DNA of 64,000 nt from JBBRQP01 sp038226175 (GTDB taxonomy: Bacteria > Cyanobacteriota > Cyanobacteriia > Gloeobacterales > Anthocerotibacteraceae): NCBI GenBank assembly GCA_038226175.1, contig JBBRQP010000005.1, positions 1 through 64,000 on the forward strand, written 5' to 3'. Below, piece after piece: positions 60,961-64,000 of the stretch (its first letter is position 1; every line of letters starts with the position of its first letter). The translations under genes and the position numbers were made by a program. The notes under the pieces are model-generated. The model saw nothing but the letters and a program-made list of their open reading frames with translations. It was not told where the DNA came from and did no database searches.

Positions 60961-62838
60961 ATGGTAGCCAGTTTAAGTAAATCCACTCTGCGTAAGCCGC
61001 TACGTGCCACACCGACCAAACCTAAAGCGTCAAAGCTGCCCGATATGGGAGCTGTGCCCTACCGTGATGCTCAAGGCAAAATTATTGGGACGATGTTTCG
61101 GGTGTGGGCACCTTTTGCCAAGCAAGTTGCGGTCATGGGTGACTTTAATAACTGGTCTGAGACTGCCAATCCGCTGGCAAGTGAGCATAACGGTAATTGG
61201 TCAGTCGAAGTCTTAGATGCTTTAGCGGGTCAACAATTTAAATATGTAATCACTAGTGCAAAAGGTGAAAGCCTGACCCGCAATGATCCACGTGCGCGTT
61301 GGCTAGATGATGGCAACTCCGTCATTGTTGATGGTAGTTTTGATTGGGATGACGATGATTTTCATATGCCCAATTGGAATGAGTTAGTTATTTACGAAAT
61401 GCATCTCGGAACCTTTAATGACAAACAAAAAGATGATAAACCGGGGACGCTTGCCAGTGCCGTCAAAAAGTTTGATTATCTCAAGGATTTAGGCATCAAT
61501 GCCATTGAAGTAATGCCACCCGCTGAGTTTCGGGGTGAATTTTCTTGGGGCTACAATCCCGCCTTTCCCTTTGCCATTGAGCATTCTTTGGGTAAACCAG
61601 AAGCTTTCAAAGAATTTATTAAAGCGGCTCACAAAGCTGGTATGGCGGTCATCATGGATGTGGTCTACAACCACTTTGGACCCGATGCCTTATCAATGTG
61701 GCAGTTTGATGGTTGGAGTGAAAGTGGTAAGGGCGGCGTTTATTTTTATAACAATTGGCGTTGCTGGACACCCTGGGGCGATACACGACCGGACTTCGGG
61801 CGCGAGGAAGTGCGCCAATTTATCTGTGATAATGTCTTGATGTGGCTCGAAGAATACCGCGTTGATGGCCTGAGATTAGATGCAACTAGTTTTATTCGTA
61901 ATGTCTACGGCAACGAAAATGACCCAGCCAACGACCTCGCTGAAGGCTGGAATCTGATGCAGTGGATCAATGAAGAAGTCGATGAACGGCATCCTTGGAA
62001 AATCACAATCGCAGAAGATCTAGGCAGTAATGCTTGGCTAACCAAAACTACTGATGATGGCGGAGCTGGTTTTAGCAGTCAATGGGATATTGGTTTTTTG
62101 GGGCGTATTCGTCACACGCTTGTGATCCCCAATGATTATGGACGAGATATGCAAGCGGTCGCCGATGCGGTCAGCTATCACTATGATCCCGATGCGTTCA
62201 AGCGCATTATTTATACCGAATCTCACGATGAAGTTGCTAATCTTAAGGAACGCCTACCCGAGGAAATCTGGCCAAGTAATGCTGGCTGCTGGTTCTCGCG
62301 CAAACGTTCGACTTTAGGCGCGGCCTTAGTCTTTACGGCACCGGGAATTCCGATGATTTTTCAGGGACAGGAGTTACTGGAAGACCGCTGGTTTGATGAC
62401 CAAGAGCCTCTTGATTGGTCGAAGTTGGAGCGTTTTGGTGGCATTCATGACCTCTACCGAGATTTGATCCGCCTGCGCCGTAATTTTTATAACAACACCC
62501 GGGGTTTACAAGGCCATCATGTGGAGGTTCATCACATCAACAATGTCGATAAAGTGCTGGCTTTTCATCGTTGGTCTGAGGGCGGAGCTGGAGATGATGT
62601 GATGGTAATTCTCAATTTCGCTGATCGTTGTTATGACAGTTATACGATCGGTTTTCCTTATCCGGGTGACTGGAAAGTACGGTTTAATAGTGATTGGCAA
62701 GGTTATAGTTCTGATTTCGGCAATCACTTGGGTTACGATACCGAAGCTCGCACCCAACCTTGGGGTAAGACTGATGGTATGGCCTACGGTGGTAATGTCG
62801 GTCTAGGGGCGTATAGTACCTTGATTCTCTCTCAGTAG
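60961..62838 (+). CDS. GH13 alpha-glucan branching-enzyme-like protein with CBM48
   Basis: The 625-residue protein starts with a basic segment, then a CBM48 (GTMFRVWAPFAKQVAVMGDFNNW), then a GH13 barrel. The four conserved regions are VIMDVVYNHFG, DGLRLDATSF (nucleophile Asp), ITIAEDLG (acid/base Glu) and ESHDEVAN in place of the usual NHD region. It resembles GlgB-type branching enzymes or maltooligosyl-trehalose hydrolases; GlgB-like is preferred because of the ESHDE motif. It would act on glycogen. The ATG at 60961 has GGAGG upstream. Confidence 0.85.
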   Translation: MVASLSKSTLRKPLRATPTKPKASKLPDMGAVPYRDAQGKIIGTMFRVWAPFAKQVAVMGDFNNWSETANPLASEHNGNWSVEVLDALAGQQFKYVITSAKGESLTRNDPRARWLDDGNSVIVDGSFDWDDDDFHMPNWNELVIYEMHLGTFNDKQKDDKPGTLASAVKKFDYLKDLGINAIEVMPPAEFRGEFSWGYNPAFPFAIEHSLGKPEAFKEFIKAAHKAGMAVIMDVVYNHFGPDALSMWQFDGWSESGKGGVYFYNNWRCWTPWGDTRPDFGREEVRQFICDNVLMWLEEYRVDGLRLDATSFIRNVYGNENDPANDLAEGWNLMQWINEEVDERHPWKITIAEDLGSNAWLTKTTDDGGAGFSSQWDIGFLGRIRHTLVIPNDYGRDMQAVADAVSYHYDPDAFKRIIYTESHDEVANLKERLPEEIWPSNAGCWFSRKRSTLGAALVFTAPGIPMIFQGQELLEDRWFDDQEPLDWSKLERFGGIHDLYRDLIRLRRNFYNNTRGLQGHHVEVHHINNVDKVLAFHRWSEGGAGDDVMVILNFADRCYDSYTIGFPYPGDWKVRFNSDWQGYSSDFGNHLGYDTEARTQPWGKTDGMAYGGNVGLGAYSTLILSQ

Positions 62839-62942
62839 AATAGAATCAGGATTAATATGCAAGCACCGTGATCCCTTTGGCACTCCCTCGGGTCATCCTA
62901 ACAGGGTCACGGTCGCCTAATCGGCAGCATAAGGTCACTTTG

Positions 62943-64000
62943 ATGAAAATGTTCACACGCCAAAAACCACAATTTGAGCAATTGCTAGCACGAGCCATCT
63001 TGCTGCCAGTGGCCTTAATGCTAACCTTAGCACTAGCCCTATTAGCGCAAATTAGTTATCTGCTCTCAGTCACGAAGTGGGTCGAGCATACAGATGAAGT
63101 TATTTCTACTATTGTCAATTCCCAAAAATTGACGTTAGATATGGAAACTGGTTTGCGGGGTTATTTGGTGACAGGTCGTCCACTATTTCTTGAACCCTAT
63201 GATCAAGCCCGTCCCTTACTACCCGCTTCTTTTGAAACGATTAAAAACCTCGTCCGTGATAGTACGATACAAGAGCAAAACCTGATTGAACTAAAGGCGC
63301 GCTATCACAATTGGGATGTCTATACGCAAAAGATGATTGGATTACGCCAAGAAGGCCCACTAACAGCTCAAGAATTATTGTTACCTCTCATAGGCAAAAC
63401 TCGGATGGATAGTGTGCGTGAGCAATTCAAACGCATGCTCACGGTAGAAGAGAAACTACGGGCTGATCGCAATCGTACGGTTCAAACTGTCATTCCTTTG
63501 ACGATTGGCGGTACCATCCTCTCAGCGATAGTTTTGGGCGCAATCTTAGCTTATTTGACCCGTCAACAATTATTGAGTCTGGCTGAACAATACGAGGATG
63601 TTTTAGAGCAAACCTACAAACAAGCTGAGCAGCTTCAGGAAAGCGCGAAAGAGTTTCAACTGCTGGCCGATGCCACACCCCAAGTTATTTGGACAGCGCG
63701 CGCCGATGGCGTTGTAGATTACTGTAATCAGCGCTGGTTTGACTATAGCGGTCTGGCACCTGATCAGGTCGGTAATTGGGCGCCTGTTTTACATCCTGAA
63801 GATTTGCCGATCTGTCTAGCTCAGTGGGCTGCATCAGTCCAAGATGGAAAACCCTATGAGCTTGAGTATCGCCTACGCCGCGCTCGTGACGGAGCCTATC
63901 GCTGGCATTTGGTACGCGCGGTACCCGTGTGGTCTGACAAAGCTGACGTCGTCATTAAATGGTTTGGTACGACGACTGATATCGATGATCAAAAACGTAG
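62943..64000 (+). CDS. CHASE3-PAS sensor protein (N-terminal part, runs off the window)
   Basis: The ATG at 62943 starts a frame open to the right edge. Residues 15-45 form a membrane helix (ILLPVALMLTLALALLAQI). They are followed by a CHASE3 sensor domain (TLDMETGLRGYLVTGRPLFLEPYDQAR), a second helix (VIPLTIGGTILSAIVLGAILAYL), a coiled coil and a PAS domain (LLADATPQVIWTARADGVVDYCNQRWFDYSG, ending KWFGTTTDIDDQKR). A histidine kinase domain most likely follows beyond the window. The signal is unknown. Confidence 0.85.
   Translation, partial: MKMFTRQKPQFEQLLARAILLPVALMLTLALALLAQISYLLSVTKWVEHTDEVISTIVNSQKLTLDMETGLRGYLVTGRPLFLEPYDQARPLLPASFETIKNLVRDSTIQEQNLIELKARYHNWDVYTQKMIGLRQEGPLTAQELLLPLIGKTRMDSVREQFKRMLTVEEKLRADRNRTVQTVIPLTIGGTILSAIVLGAILAYLTRQQLLSLAEQYEDVLEQTYKQAEQLQESAKEFQLLADATPQVIWTARADGVVDYCNQRWFDYSGLAPDQVGNWAPVLHPEDLPICLAQWAASVQDGKPYELEYRLRRARDGAYRWHLVRAVPVWSDKADVVIKWFGTTTDIDDQKR

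Noticed and set aside
62865..62913. Hairpin ACCGTGATCCCT / AGGGTCACGGT after the branching-enzyme-like gene as a terminator
   Set aside because: The pairing has a bulge and a 26-base loop and no T run follows, so it cannot be called a rho-independent terminator with confidence.
1..64000. tRNA, rRNA and CRISPR arrays
   Set aside because: I looked for T-loop patterns, rRNA signatures and evenly spaced direct repeats and saw none. A tRNAscan, Infernal and CRISPR-finder run would be decisive.

Overview
The window comes from a cyanobacterium. Several genes are specific to oxygenic phototrophs: geranylgeranyl reductase (chlP), a hidden petG, a 30-codon psbM-like gene, tocopherol cyclase, a helical carotenoid protein with its C-terminal-domain partner, a TLP18.3/Psb32-type TPM protein, a Ycf49-like protein, and the cyanobacterial nitrate cluster nrtABCD-narB. 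Base composition looks moderate, near half G+C by eye. No rRNA, tRNA or CRISPR array was seen. I do not name the species; the divergent PsbM and the split OCP-like pair would suit a deep-branching lineage, but that is speculation.

Layout. 1-500: left edge of an IS630-type element that has removed the 5' end of a PIN-like gene. 0.6-12.7 kb: housekeeping block with the CIRCE-controlled groES-groEL operon, rph, ychF, mutL, a TPM protein, enolase, and the two-gene HCP/CTDH operon, followed by a YihY-type membrane protein. 13-23.6 kb: a 943-residue membrane-anchored repeat protein, a REC-histidine kinase, moaA, tocopherol cyclase, a sulfotransferase, a Crp-type regulator and an ABC1/UbiB kinase. 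23.8-28.6 kb: psbM-like, lysA, a TPR protein and an NHL propeller. 28.6-35.8 kb: the nrtABCD-narB operon, read leftward, with an exact NtcA-box pattern upstream; moaA elsewhere in the window contributes to the molybdenum cofactor that NarB needs. 36-45 kb: a broken PEP-CTERM gene, galE, DUF721, accB-efp, a CSP41-like protein, prmA-rsmE, a lipoate-ligase-like protein and PrxQ/Bcp.

45.4-51.5 kb is accessory in character. Two copies of a short repeat with perfect 27-bp terminal inverted repeats flank a DinG-type helicase and a DUF4139 protein; chlP follows, then a toxin-tail remnant with a possible immunity gene and a TnpB zinc-ribbon remnant. 51.5-64 kb carries an FKBP isomerase, mgtE with a structured leader, two tandem Tat-exported paralogues (one interrupted by TAG), petG, dps, several small secreted or membrane proteins, a CHRD protein, a hemerythrin gene interrupted by TAA, a GH13 branching-enzyme-like protein and the start of a CHASE3-PAS sensor kinase.

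Main points of interest: the HCP/CTDH operon, which looks like an OCP split into its two domains; the repeat family whose core is inverted between two copies while the outer flank keeps its orientation, and a relative of which supplies the last codons of narB; and three otherwise intact genes interrupted by premature stops within about 24 kb. Protein-family calls come from recognised motifs and remembered family sequences; no search was run.
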